Part shown: positions 16,920-25,926 of the stretch, piece after piece | Position numbering within the stretch: the stretch's first letter is position 1 | Layout: each line of letters begins with the position of its first letter | NCBI GenBank assembly: GCA_011523425.1 | Contig: WTGU01000131.1 | Span: 45,709-109,708, forward strand | Length of the DNA: 64,000 bases | Direction: 5' to 3' | Origin: Alphaproteobacteria bacterium | GTDB taxonomy: Bacteria > Pseudomonadota > Alphaproteobacteria > UBA828 | The notes under the pieces: model-generated | What the model saw: the letters and a program-made list of their open reading frames with translations, nothing else | Told to the model about the DNA's origin: nothing | Database searches by the model: none | Translations under genes and position numbers: made by a program

Positions 16920-17363
16920 ATGCCGACCTGGAATCGCCTCCTCATCGCGTGGTTCTTCGTCCCGCTGCACCGCTTCCTGTTCCGCCTCTCGGGCGGCCGC
17001 CTGCTGAGCCGCCTGGAAGGCTGCGGCGTTCTCATACTCGTCACGCGGGGGCGCAGGAGCGCCAGGTCGCGCGCCTCGCCGCTCACGTACTTCCGCTTCG
17101 ACGACTCCGGCGACCTCCTCGTCGTCGCCTCTAACTACGGCCAGGACCGCCATCCCGCGTGGTACCTGAACATCGCTGCCGACCCGGCGGTTCACGTCGA
17201 GACCGGCGGCGAGCGCTTCGCCGCCCAGGCCCGCATAACGCCGGAGCCGGAACGCGCCGCGCTGCTCGACAAGGTGATCGCGGCGAATCCGCGCTACGCC
17301 ACCTACCGCGCCGCCACCTCCCGCCGAATCCCCATCGTCGCGCTCCGCCGCGCCGGGCCGTGA
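16920..17363 (+). CDS. Deazaflavin (F420)-type nitroreductase-family protein
   Basis: A 147-residue protein of the DDN/split-beta-barrel family (PF04075). It shows family motifs LILVTRGRRSARSR, a basic cofactor-binding loop after a short N-terminal hydrophobic helix, and YGQDRHPAWYLNI. These proteins in actinobacteria use F420H2 to reduce quinones or nitro compounds; alphaproteobacterial members may use another flavin. The ATG at 16920 has GAAGGA upstream. It sits between tRNA-Arg and the convergent LysR gene with no evident partner. Confidence 0.78.
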   Translation: MPTWNRLLIAWFFVPLHRFLFRLSGGRLLSRLEGCGVLILVTRGRRSARSRASPLTYFRFDDSGDLLVVASNYGQDRHPAWYLNIAADPAVHVETGGERFAAQARITPEPERAALLDKVIAANPRYATYRAATSRRIPIVALRRAGP

Positions 17364-17370
17364 GAGTCGG

Positions 17371-18294
17371 TCAGGCGGTGATCGACGGGTGGAGGCCGGT
17401 GGCGAACCGATCCAGCGCCTGCTGCAGATGCGCGGCCACGGCGTGGGCGGCCACGGTCGGCTTTCGCTCGGAGGGCGCGATCAGGCAGAGGCGCAGGGTC
17501 GACAGGCGTTCCCCTTGGAGCGGCACCGCGACCAGGCGGCCGCTCGCGAGCTCCTCGGCGAATCCGAGGCGCGTGTAGAAGGCGATCCCGACGCCGCCCA
17601 GCAGGAGTCGCTTCAGGATCGCCAGCGTGTTGGAGATCGCGACCGGCTTGTGCGCGTTCTTGAAGGCCTCCATCTCCTCGCCGAAGAAGAGCTGCATCGA
17701 GCCCGAGTGGTCCTGGTACATCAGCGGGTAGGCGCCGCACTCGTCCAGGGTGACGCTCTCGCGTGCCGCCAGCGCATGGTCCGGCGCCATGATGGCGCAC
17801 ATCGGGCACGGCAGGCCCTTGAGCACGGTGATTCCGCGTCGCAGGGCCGGCGAGAAGGTCAGGCCGAGGTCCGCGTTTCCCTGCGCGACGGCCTGCATGG
17901 CCGTCACGGGATCACAGGCCATCACGCGAATCTGCACCGCCGGGTGGACCGCGATGAGGTCGGACACCGTCTCGGGCAGGAACTGCACGTTCAGGCTGTC
18001 CACGGTGGTGATGGTGACGTCGCCGCTGACGACGCCGCGCAGCTTGTCGATGTCGCCGCGCAGCCGGGCGAAGTCGTGCAGGGTGGCGCGCGCGTGGCGC
18101 AGTACCAGGTGCCCGGCATCGGTCAGCCGCATGCCGTCCGGCCGCCGCTCGAACAGCGGGGTGCCGAGATGGTCCTCGAGCTTCAGGATCTGCCGATTGA
18201 CCGCCGAGGGGGAGATGTGCAGCCGTTCCGAGGCGCGCCGGATCGAGCCGTCCTCGGCGACCGCCTCGAAGTAGCGCAGCACCGCCGCATGCAT
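17371..18294 (-). CDS. LysR-family transcriptional regulator
   Basis: A 307-residue regulator. Residues 1-60 form the winged helix-turn-helix (SIRRASERLHISPSAVNRQI, then LEDHLGTPLFER). The rest is a two-lobed periplasmic-binding-protein-like sensor with the LysR substrate domain. It lies just downstream of, and on the same strand as, the enoyl-CoA hydratase operon, with about 110 bases between. It is therefore a likely but unproven regulator of that operon. LysR genes are more often divergent from their targets, so the orientation is slightly unusual. Confidence 0.9.
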   Translation of the reverse strand: MHAAVLRYFEAVAEDGSIRRASERLHISPSAVNRQILKLEDHLGTPLFERRPDGMRLTDAGHLVLRHARATLHDFARLRGDIDKLRGVVSGDVTITTVDSLNVQFLPETVSDLIAVHPAVQIRVMACDPVTAMQAVAQGNADLGLTFSPALRRGITVLKGLPCPMCAIMAPDHALAARESVTLDECGAYPLMYQDHSGSMQLFFGEEMEAFKNAHKPVAISNTLAILKRLLLGGVGIAFYTRLGFAEELASGRLVAVPLQGERLSTLRLCLIAPSERKPTVAAHAVAAHLQQALDRFATGLHPSITA

Positions 18295-18403
18295 CGATTC
18301 TCAGCCTCTGTCCGCCACCTCCAGATGGCGAAGCATCGAAGAAATCGGAATCGACGGCAATACGAACCGATGCCGTGGCGCGACATCGCTCGAGCAAAGC
18401 GCG

Positions 18404-19171
18404 TCAGTCGCCGCTCCATTTTGGCGCGCGCTTCTCCCTGAAGGCGCGCACCCCCTCCTGCGCGTCCCGGCTCTGCAGCGCCTCGACGAGGCTCGGCAGG
18501 CGGGCGTTGCGGGCTTGCCGGATCGTCAGTTGTGCGGTGTCGCTGGCGGAACGCTTGATCGCCTTCAGGCTGAGCGGCGCGCACGCGAGGATATCGTCCA
18601 CCCACGCCTGCACGGCGCCGTCGAGTCCGGCGTCCGCCACGACCTGGTTGATCAGGCCGTGCGCCAGCGCTTCCGCCGCGCCGATGCGGCGGCCGGTCAG
18701 CAGCATCTCCATGGCGCGTGCGCGCGGGATCAGGCGGGGCAGGAGGATCATGCCGTCGAGCGGCAGACGGCCGACCCGGGGCTCGGGCAGGCCGAAGACG
18801 GCGCTCTCGGCGGCAACGACAAGGTCGGAGCCGAGCACCATCTCGAAGCCGCCGCCGAGGGCGGCGCCGTTGACCCTGGCGATCAAGGGAACGGAGAGCC
18901 GCCCGCCGAGCGCGATGCCGCCGAAGCCGTGGTCACCGGTGGCGGCCCAGTAGGCCAGTCCGTCGGGGCCGTCCTCCTTCATGTCGGCGCCCGCACAGAA
19001 GGCGCGGCCTGCGCCGGTGAGCACGACGCAGCGGATCGCCGGGTCTCCGTCGATCGCGGTCCAGATCTCGTCGAGAGAGGCCGCGGCGGCGGAGTCGATG
19101 GCGTTCAGCCGCTCGGGCCGGTTCAGCGTGACCCGGGCGACGCCGCCCGCGACGTCGTACTCGACGCTCAC
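18404..19171 (-). CDS. Enoyl-CoA hydratase/isomerase family protein
   Basis: A 255-residue crotonase-fold enzyme. It contains AFCAGADMKE near residue 60, part of the acyl-CoA oxyanion hole, and the second oxyanion Gly in GAALGGGFEM. A Glu in the position of a hydratase catalytic acid is in GLPEPRVG. It starts with a GTG that overlaps the CoA-transferase stop (GTGA). It is the last gene of the six-gene operon and probably acts on the CoA ester made by the upstream CoA-transferase. Hydratase or isomerase/hydrolase activity cannot be separated by sequence alone. Confidence 0.88.
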   Translation of the reverse strand: MSVEYDVAGGVARVTLNRPERLNAIDSAAAASLDEIWTAIDGDPAIRCVVLTGAGRAFCAGADMKEDGPDGLAYWAATGDHGFGGIALGGRLSVPLIARVNGAALGGGFEMVLGSDLVVAAESAVFGLPEPRVGRLPLDGMILLPRLIPRARAMEMLLTGRRIGAAEALAHGLINQVVADAGLDGAVQAWVDDILACAPLSLKAIKRSASDTAQLTIRQARNARLPSLVEALQSRDAQEGVRAFREKRAPKWSGD

Positions 19172-20358
19172 GCGGCGTGCTCGCTGGAGCGCGGCTGCGG
19201 CAGCACCTCGTCGTTGTGCTCACCCAGCGCCGGCGGGGCGCGGCGCACCGCAAACGGCGCCGCCGACATCTCGATGGGCGAGGCCACGAGACGGACGGGC
19301 CCGCCGGCGGTCGGCTCCAGCTCCACGATCATACGGTTGCAGGAGGTCTGGGGATCGTCCAGGGCGTCCTCGAGCGTCGCCACCGGCGCGCACAGGATGT
19401 CGACCTCCTCGAGCCGCGCCAGCCAGTGCGCCGTGGTGTCGCCGGAGAAGCCGTCGCGGAAGATCGCCTGCAGCTCGGCCCGGTGAGCCCGCTGCTGCTC
19501 CAGGGTGGCGTAGCGGGGATCGGCCGAGAGATCGTCGATCCCGAGCGCCCGGCAGATGTCGCGCAGCGGATTCTCCTTGAACGCGCCGACCACGACGATG
19601 GCACCGTCGGCGGTCTCGAACACGCCGGTGAGCGGCATGGCAGCCCAGTTCAGCTCGCGGCCCCGCATCATCCACATCGCCGCTTCCTGCATCTGCATCG
19701 CCAGCATGGAGTTGTAGAGCGAGACCGCGACCTGCTGCCCCTCGCCGGTCTTCTCGCGCTGCAGCAGCGCCAGCAGGATTCCCTGCACGAGGTGCATGCC
19801 GGCGCTGTAGTCCGCGAGCGCCGTGGGATAGATCGAGAGGGGGAGCGCTGGATCGGCGCGGCGGTGCATCGCGCCGCTCATGGCCTGGGCGAGCACGTCC
19901 TGCCCCCCCTTGTGCACATAGGGCCCCTCCAGGCCGAAGCCGGTGCCGACCGCGCAGATGATGCGCGGGTTGACGCGGCGCAAGTCGTCGTATCCGAACC
20001 CCATGCGCTCGATGACGCCGGGGCGGAAGTTACTCACCACCACGTCCGCGCTCTCCACCAGAGCAAGGGCCGCCTGCCGGTCCGCGTCCGACTTCAGGTC
20101 GAGCGCGACACTGCGCTTGTTGCGGTTCAGGCTGGCGAAGACCGGGTTGTTGCCGCCGTCCGGGTCCTCGCCCACGCTCCAGCGCGAGAGGTCGCCGGCG
20201 CCCACGCGCTCGATCTTGATGACGTCGGCGCCGTAGTCGCCCAGCATCTGGGTGCAGGACGGCCCCATCATCACCTGGGTGAAGTCGAGAACCCGCACGC
20301 CGTCGAGGGGAAGCGGGCGGCCGGCGCCGGGGTCCGGTTCGGACGACATCGGGGACAT
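19168..20358 (-). CDS. Class III CoA-transferase (CaiB/BaiF family)
   Basis: A 396-residue enzyme that moves CoA between carboxylic acids. It begins LDGVRVLDFTQVMMGP and has the GADVIKIE strand, NRNKRSVALDLK, and the family's catalytic Asp region SIYPTALADYSAG. It starts in the stop codon of the FAD gene (TGATG) and its end overlaps the enoyl-CoA hydratase start. In this operon it would activate an imported acid to its CoA thioester. The true CoA donor and acceptor cannot be inferred. Confidence 0.9.
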   Translation of the reverse strand: MSPMSSEPDPGAGRPLPLDGVRVLDFTQVMMGPSCTQMLGDYGADVIKIERVGAGDLSRWSVGEDPDGGNNPVFASLNRNKRSVALDLKSDADRQAALALVESADVVVSNFRPGVIERMGFGYDDLRRVNPRIICAVGTGFGLEGPYVHKGGQDVLAQAMSGAMHRRADPALPLSIYPTALADYSAGMHLVQGILLALLQREKTGEGQQVAVSLYNSMLAMQMQEAAMWMMRGRELNWAAMPLTGVFETADGAIVVVGAFKENPLRDICRALGIDDLSADPRYATLEQQRAHRAELQAIFRDGFSGDTTAHWLARLEEVDILCAPVATLEDALDDPQTSCNRMIVELEPTAGGPVRLVASPIEMSAAPFAVRRAPPALGEHNDEVLPQPRSSEHAA

Positions 20359-21719
20359 CAGGCGGCCTCCGTCACGAGCGCGTTCTCGGCCGGCCGGTCT
20401 CCGGGATCGCCGCCCTGGGCCCGCACCTGCCTCTGAATGCCGCGCACGTCGACGTCGCGCACCAGGACGCCGGCATCGAGAGCCTGGGCGGCGGCGATGC
20501 CGGCGGCCTCACCCATGGCCATGCAGGGCGGAATCTCGCGGCTGATCTTCTGGGCCTGCGGCGTCGCCGAGTAGTGGCGGCCCGCGACCAGAAGCTGGTC
20601 TACCCCCACCGGCAGCAGCGCGCGGTAGGGGGTGTAGTAGTCGCGGCCGCGGCACACGCTGTCGTGGAAATGCACCCGCTCCTTCACGTCGCGTGCGGTG
20701 ACCACGTACTCGCCTTCGAGCAGGCGGGTCTGACGCACGCCCGTCTGCGGGGCGAAGTCCACGACGTAGGCGCGCTCGAAGCCCGGCACGTGCTCGCGGG
20801 CGTATTCCAGCAGCGCCTGCATGCGCCGCCGACCTTCGAACTCGGCCGCCGTGAGGTCCGCCACCTTGAGCCCGTCGAAGCCGGACATGTGCGGGCAGTT
20901 GCACCAGACGATGCCGGGCAGCGGGGTCTTCAGCCACCAGTGCTGCCAGCAGCCGCCGATCAGGCGCCGGGCGCGGCGGTCGATCTCGGCGAAACGCTCC
21001 GGCTCCTCGAACTGGAAGCGTTCCGCCTCGTTCGTGTCCACCCCGCCCATGCGGGAGACCGTGGTGACGATGTAGGAGCCCTCGGCGTAGGGAGCGCCGG
21101 CGCTGGCGGCCACATCGAGGTCGCCGGTGGCATCGACGACGACGCTTCCGCGGATGGCCTGCGCGCCCTCCTTGGTCTCGACGATCACGCCGGCCGCACG
21201 GCCGTCCTCGACGATCGTGGACTGGAACCAGCTATGCAGCCTGAGCTCGACGCCGGCTTCCCGCACCATGTCGAGCGATGCCTGCTTGAAGCCGTCCGGA
21301 TCGAAGGAGGCGGCGAAGATGATGGGATAGGGCTTCGTGCTGGCATAGAAATTGAACACGCCCCAGCGCGACCACTTGCGCCACATCTCCTCCGTCGCGC
21401 GCACCGAGGGGTCGCGGTCGGCCTCCGGCGGGTAGACGCAGAGCCCCATGCTGTGCATGCGCTCGATGATCTCCATGGCGAGGCCCCGCACGGAGATCTC
21501 CGCGTCGTTGTGCATGTCGTCCAGCACCAGGACCATGCCGCCGGAGGCGAGGCCGCCGAGGTAGGGATAGCGCTCCACCAGCACCACCCCGGCGCCGTTG
21601 CGCGCGGCCGAGACCGCCGCCGCCAGGCCGGCGGGCCCGCCGCCCACGACGACCACGTCGGCGGTGGCGACGACCGGCACGCGGGTTTCGGGCCGGGTCA
21701 GGATTTCGGGCGATGACAT
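20358..21719 (-). CDS. FAD-dependent oxidoreductase (FAD_oxidored family)
   Basis: A 453-residue flavoprotein. The FAD motif GGGPAGLAAAVSAARNG is near residue 26, with VLVERYPYLGGLASGG next. A second dinucleotide motif is VVVDATGDLDVA. The C-terminus has LLVAGRHYSATPQAQ and EAAGIAAAQALDAG, typical of the FAD_oxidored family (PF12831), whose members act on diverse small organics. It starts with ATG after a GGAGG site and its stop overlaps the CoA-transferase ATG. No membrane span or secretion signal. Its role in the operon is presumably an oxidation before CoA activation. Confidence 0.85.
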   Translation of the reverse strand: MSSPEILTRPETRVPVVATADVVVVGGGPAGLAAAVSAARNGAGVVLVERYPYLGGLASGGMVLVLDDMHNDAEISVRGLAMEIIERMHSMGLCVYPPEADRDPSVRATEEMWRKWSRWGVFNFYASTKPYPIIFAASFDPDGFKQASLDMVREAGVELRLHSWFQSTIVEDGRAAGVIVETKEGAQAIRGSVVVDATGDLDVAASAGAPYAEGSYIVTTVSRMGGVDTNEAERFQFEEPERFAEIDRRARRLIGGCWQHWWLKTPLPGIVWCNCPHMSGFDGLKVADLTAAEFEGRRRMQALLEYAREHVPGFERAYVVDFAPQTGVRQTRLLEGEYVVTARDVKERVHFHDSVCRGRDYYTPYRALLPVGVDQLLVAGRHYSATPQAQKISREIPPCMAMGEAAGIAAAQALDAGVLVRDVDVRGIQRQVRAQGGDPGDRPAENALVTEAA

Positions 21720-21751
21720 GCGCTTGCCTCCAGCTATCCGCCGCGGTCGGC

Positions 21752-22591
21752 TCAGTAGACCTCACCCGGCTTCCACTTCAGGACGATCCGCTCGACGAGC
21801 GAGGTGATGACGAAGAAGGCCACCGCGAGTCCTGCGCCCAGGATGACCGTGGCGTAGAGCAGCGGGGCGCGGAAGTTGTAGGTGGCCTCGATGATGAGGG
21901 AGCCCAGGCCGTAGTTGGAGCCGATCCACTCGCCCACGATCGCGCCGATGACGCAGGTCGTCGACGCGATCCGGAGCGCCGCGAAGAGGAACGGCAGGGA
22001 GCTTTGCAGCCGGATCTTGAACAGCACCTCCCGCTCGCTGGCCGAGAGCACGCGCATCAGTTCCAGCATCTGCGGGCTGACCGCCTTCAGGCCGCGCACC
22101 ATGTTGACCAGGGTGGGGAAGAAGCAGATCAGGGCGGCGATGACGATCTTGGGCTCGTAGCCGTTGCCCAGCATCAGCACCAGGATCGGCGCGATGGCGA
22201 TGATCGGGATCGTGTTGATGAAGACCGCGATGGGATAGAACGCGCGCTCCGCCAGCCCGCTGTGCACGAACCAGACCGCCAGCAGCACCGCGACGGTGTT
22301 GCCGAGCGCGAAGCCGCACACCGCCTCCAGCAGCGTCGGCAGGAAGTTGACCCAGAGGATATCGCCCTGGGTGGCGAACACCTGCAGCACCTGCCACGGG
22401 CTCGGCGCGATGTAGGTGGGGATGTCGAAGCCGGTGACGATGAGGTGCCACACGACCACCATGCCGGCGCCGGCGCCGACGGCCGGCGCGTAGCGGAAGC
22501 GCCGAAACGTCTTCGCCCTCCCGCCGCGCACGCCTGCACCCGCTGCCGCCTGCGGCTTGGCGGCGCTGGCGCCGACCTCCGCCTGCGTCAT
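21752..22591 (-). CDS. ABC transporter permease, NitT/TauT type
   Basis: A 279-residue membrane protein with about six spans and the BPD permease motif (the EAA-like segment at about residues 190-215, around LSASEREVLFKIRLQSSLP). Together with the ATPase and substrate-binding protein it forms an importer of the nitrate/taurine/thiamine-precursor type. Its start overlaps the ATPase stop by four bases (ATGA). The N-terminal 30 residues are Ala/Gly-rich and probably disordered. Confidence 0.9.
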   Translation of the reverse strand: MTQAEVGASAAKPQAAAGAGVRGGRAKTFRRFRYAPAVGAGAGMVVVWHLIVTGFDIPTYIAPSPWQVLQVFATQGDILWVNFLPTLLEAVCGFALGNTVAVLLAVWFVHSGLAERAFYPIAVFINTIPIIAIAPILVLMLGNGYEPKIVIAALICFFPTLVNMVRGLKAVSPQMLELMRVLSASEREVLFKIRLQSSLPFLFAALRIASTTCVIGAIVGEWIGSNYGLGSLIIEATYNFRAPLLYATVILGAGLAVAFFVITSLVERIVLKWKPGEVY

Positions 22592-23403
22592 CGCGCCGTC
22601 TCCAGCAGGCCGCGCAGGTGCGCGGTGACCTGCACGAACTCCATGGTGTCCCGCATGCCGAGGACGCGCGGCGAGGCGAAGCCGATGTCCATGTATTCGA
22701 GGACGCGGCCGGGCTGGGCCGACAGCACCAGGCACTTCTGGCCGAGGAACGCGGCCTCCGGCACCGAATGGGTGACGAACATGATCGTGGTGCCGGTCTC
22801 CCGCCAGATGCGCAGCAGTTCCTCGTTGAGATTGTCACGCTTGATCTCGTCCAGCGCGCCGAAGGGCTCGTCCATCAGCAGCACCCGGGGACGGCAGACG
22901 AGCGCCCGGGCGATGGAGACGCGCTGGCGCATGCCGCCCGAGAGCTCGTGAGGGAGCGCGTCCTCGCGCCCTTCGAGGCCCACCAGCGCCAGCAGCTCCT
23001 CCGGCTCTGCATGCTGCTCGACGGCGCCGCCGCGCCGGCCGACCTCCAGCGGCAGGCGGACGTTGTCGATGACGCTGCGCCAGGGCAGAAGCGTCGCATC
23101 CTGAAAGACGAAGGCGAAATCGCGCGCACGCCGGGCCTGCTCCGGCGTGCGGCCGAAGATGCTGATCGCGCCGGCAGCCATCGGCACCAGGTCGGCGATG
23201 GCCCGCAGCAGCGTGGACTTGCCGCAGCCGGACGGCCCCAGCATGGTGACGAAGCCGGCCTCGGGCACCTCGAAGCCGACCCCGTCGAGCGCGGTGACGC
23301 TGCCGGCGTCCCCGTCGAAACGGACCGACAGGCCGCGTACCGAGATCGCCGTGGCGGCGGACGCCTCAGCGCCGGCCGTCGCCCCGGCGGTGGCCTGCGT
23401 CAT
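22588..23403 (-). CDS. ABC transporter ATP-binding protein, NitT/TauT type
   Basis: A 271-residue ATPase. Walker A is GPSGCGKST, Q-loop FVFQDATLLPW, signature LSGGMRQR, Walker B VLLMDEPFGALD, and the H-loop is VTHSVPEA. The sequence is intact at all key positions. The ATG at 23403 overlaps the stop of the substrate-binding gene by four bases, and its own stop overlaps the permease start, so all three are translationally coupled. Confidence 0.94.
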   Translation of the reverse strand: MTQATAGATAGAEASAATAISVRGLSVRFDGDAGSVTALDGVGFEVPEAGFVTMLGPSGCGKSTLLRAIADLVPMAAGAISIFGRTPEQARRARDFAFVFQDATLLPWRSVIDNVRLPLEVGRRGGAVEQHAEPEELLALVGLEGREDALPHELSGGMRQRVSIARALVCRPRVLLMDEPFGALDEIKRDNLNEELLRIWRETGTTIMFVTHSVPEAAFLGQKCLVLSAQPGRVLEYMDIGFASPRVLGMRDTMEFVQVTAHLRGLLETAR

Positions 23404-24449
23404 CCAACCTGTTTCCTCACGGCCTCCGTCGCCGCCAGGATATCCGAGGTCATGACGTCGTCCACGCTCGGTGTCGGCCCCTGGAACTGCTCGAGCTCGG
23501 CGTAGGTGTCGAGCTGGGCCTGCCAATTGGCCGGGTTCATGGCCGCCCAGCCCTCGGCGGCCGTCACGTCGTTGAAGGAGAAGCCGAGTACCGGCCCCAC
23601 CGCCTCCAGCTCGCTCCCGCGGTCCAGGTTCTGGTACTCGGCCACGAGGTGGTCGACTCCGGCCTCGGGGTTCTTGCGCGCCTCGCCCCAGCCGCGGGCC
23701 GAGCCGGTGAGGAAGCGGGTCAGCACGTCCGCGTGCTCGGCCAGCATCTCGTCGGTGGCGTAGTAGACGTTGGCGTAGAGCTGGATGCCGGCGTCCCACA
23801 GCATCATGTCGACACGGTCGTCGCCGAGAATCTTCAGCGCATTGGTGTTGGTCATCCAGCCGGTGACGGCGGCGGCCTGGCCGGTCATCACCTGGTTCAT
23901 GTCGCTCCCCATCTTGACGATCTCGACCTGGTCCTCGGCGATGCCGTTCTTGGCCAAGAGCGCCCGGAGCAGGATCACCGCCGTCGGCTGGGTGGCGATG
24001 GTCTTGCCGATCATGTCCTGGGGCGTGCGGACGGGATTGTTCGCGAGCGAGAAGTAGGTGAACGGATGCTTCTGGTAGCCGGCGGCGAACGCCTTGACCG
24101 GAATGCCGGCGGAGCGCGCGAGCATCAGCGACGGGCTGGAGGAGAGATGGCCCACCTGCGCCCGCCCGGCCGCCACCGAGGCGACGCCGTCCACGCCGGG
24201 CCCGCCGGGCGTGACCTCAAGCTCGATGCCGAGCTCCTCGTAGATGCCGGTGCGCTTGGCCACCACCTCGCCCATGATGCCGTTGCTGGCGAGCCAGCCG
24301 AGCTGCATGTTGACCTTCGCTGCATCGGCGCCGAGGACCTCGACGCTGACGAGGGACGACATGGCGGCGACGCCGCCGAGGGCGACACCGCCCTTGAGGA
24401 CCCGGCGGCGGCTGGGTGCCGTGCGATGAGATCGATTGTTTTCCAGCAT
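23400..24449 (-). CDS. NMT1/THI5-like substrate-binding protein
   Basis: A 349-residue solute-binding protein. The N-terminus has the twin-arginine-type signal SRRRVLKGGVALGG, which suggests Tat export. The mature part has the NMT1 fold (QLGWLASNGIMG near the N-terminus; ITGWMTNT-like region; LAEHADVL helices). Family members bind nitrate, sulfonates, pyrimidine precursors of thiamine, or aromatic acids. The ligand cannot be predicted. First gene of the operon; a strong AGGGAGGT site precedes the ATG. Confidence 0.88.
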   Translation of the reverse strand: MLENNRSHRTAPSRRRVLKGGVALGGVAAMSSLVSVEVLGADAAKVNMQLGWLASNGIMGEVVAKRTGIYEELGIELEVTPGGPGVDGVASVAAGRAQVGHLSSSPSLMLARSAGIPVKAFAAGYQKHPFTYFSLANNPVRTPQDMIGKTIATQPTAVILLRALLAKNGIAEDQVEIVKMGSDMNQVMTGQAAAVTGWMTNTNALKILGDDRVDMMLWDAGIQLYANVYYATDEMLAEHADVLTRFLTGSARGWGEARKNPEAGVDHLVAEYQNLDRGSELEAVGPVLGFSFNDVTAAEGWAAMNPANWQAQLDTYAELEQFQGPTPSVDDVMTSDILAATEAVRKQVG

Positions 24450-24755
24450 GATAGACCTCCCTTTTGATATCGAAGTTGAGATCGACGGCAGGGCCCCGGT
24501 TCCGCCAGCGCCGGCCGGAACGCCTCGCGCCGTTCGCCCGGTCCGGCGGCGGTCTCAGGCCGAGCCGCGCCCGATCGTCCGCTTCCGGGCAGACCGTAGC
24601 CCTTGCGGCGTGTCCGATGGAATTGCTCTTTTCCGTGCTCTGGGTTGCCGTTTCGGCAACAGATCGGTGGATTCTGCGACCGCTCGACATCGCGCAGGAC
24701 ACGCGGGATTTCGCGGCGCGGGGGGGGGGGGCTCCGCCGCAGCCCCGCGCGGCAA
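24450..24755. other. Intergenic leader of the ABC/CoA operon with hairpin and G12 tract
   Basis: No gene is evident. The stretch holds a perfect 7-base inverted repeat with a 3-base loop at 24644-24660 (GTTGCCG TTT CGGCAAC), a possible operator or weak terminator for the tRNA-Pro transcript coming from the other side. A run of twelve G residues lies at 24720-24731, ending 24 bases before the CCA end of tRNA-Pro; it could be a true variable tract or a sequencing artefact. No consensus promoter for the operon was identified. Confidence 0.5.
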
Positions 24756-24832
<77 letters not shown>

Positions 24833-25000
24833 ACCGGCCCGCCGGCATCGGCGCTTCGTCTCGCGCGCGCCGCCGCCGGGCCGCGCGCACTATAGCGCCG
24901 GGCCCTCAGCCGGGCCACCTCTCCGTGCGGCCGCTCCGCATCGCGCGCCCAACCTTCGGTCTGGACTGCCCGGCGGCGAGCGGTCATCCTCGCGCCCGGC

Positions 25001-25768
25001 ATGTCTCCCCTCTTCGACCTCACCGGCAAGACCGCCGTCGTCACCGGCTCGACCAAGGGGATCGGCAAGGCGATCGCCCGCGCGCTCGCACGGCACGGCG
25101 CCCGGGTCGTCGTCTCGAGCCGGGACGAGGGCAGGGTCGAGGCGGCACGGCAAGAACTCGCGGACGAGGGCCTCGACGTCCTCGGCATCGCCTGCAACGT
25201 GGGGCGCAAGACCGAGGTCCGACGCCTGATCGACGAGAGCCGCCGGGCCTCCGGGCGGATCGACATCCTCGTCGGCTGCGCCAGCATCAACCCGCACTAC
25301 GGCCCGGCCACGGCGATTCCGGACGAGACCTTCGCCAAGATCATGGCCACCAACGTGCAGTCGCACCTGTGGCTGGCGCAGATGGTGGCGGACGAGATGC
25401 GCCGGCGGAAGGACGGCGCGATCATCTTCGTCTCCTCGATCGGCGGCCTCTTCGGCTCCGACGTCATCGGCGCCTACTGCATCTCCAAGGCCGCGGAGCT
25501 TCAGCTCGTGCGCAATCTCGCCGTCGAGCTGGGGCCGGACAACATCCGTGTCAACGCCATCGCGCCGGGCCTGGTGCGAACCGACTTCGCGCGGGCGCTC
25601 TGGGAGAACGAGGAGGGCGCCGCCGCGCGGATCGCCCGCACGCCGCTCGGGCGGCTCGGCGAGCCCGAGGACATCGCCGGCATCGCGGTCTACCTCGCCT
25701 CCGACGCCGCCCGCTGGACCACGGGCCAGACGTTCGCGGTCGACGGCGGCACCTCGATCGCAGGGTAG
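25001..25768 (+). CDS. Short-chain dehydrogenase/reductase
   Basis: A 255-residue SDR with TGSTKGIG at the nucleotide-binding turn, catalytic Ser in IFVSSIGG, and active-site Tyr/Lys in AYCISKAA. The conserved NNAG stretch is replaced by GCASIN, so the structural Asn is shifted or lost; the enzyme may still function. Other parts (VNAIAPGLVRTDF, TTGQTFAVDGGTS) are standard. It stands alone between tRNA-Pro and the DUF502 gene. Substrate unknown. Confidence 0.87.
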   Translation: MSPLFDLTGKTAVVTGSTKGIGKAIARALARHGARVVVSSRDEGRVEAARQELADEGLDVLGIACNVGRKTEVRRLIDESRRASGRIDILVGCASINPHYGPATAIPDETFAKIMATNVQSHLWLAQMVADEMRRRKDGAIIFVSSIGGLFGSDVIGAYCISKAAELQLVRNLAVELGPDNIRVNAIAPGLVRTDFARALWENEEGAAARIARTPLGRLGEPEDIAGIAVYLASDAARWTTGQTFAVDGGTSIAG

Positions 25769-25926
25769 CGGCTTCCCCGCCCCCGCGCGGCGCTCGCGCA
25801 TGACGAATAGTCTGGCGGCTTCCGCGTGCGGCGGGTACACAGGAAGCGGCACAAGCGGGACCGCGGGGCCATGACGAGAACGGTCGATCACCCCGAAGGG
25901 TCGGGCCGCGGGCGCCTGCCCCCGGC

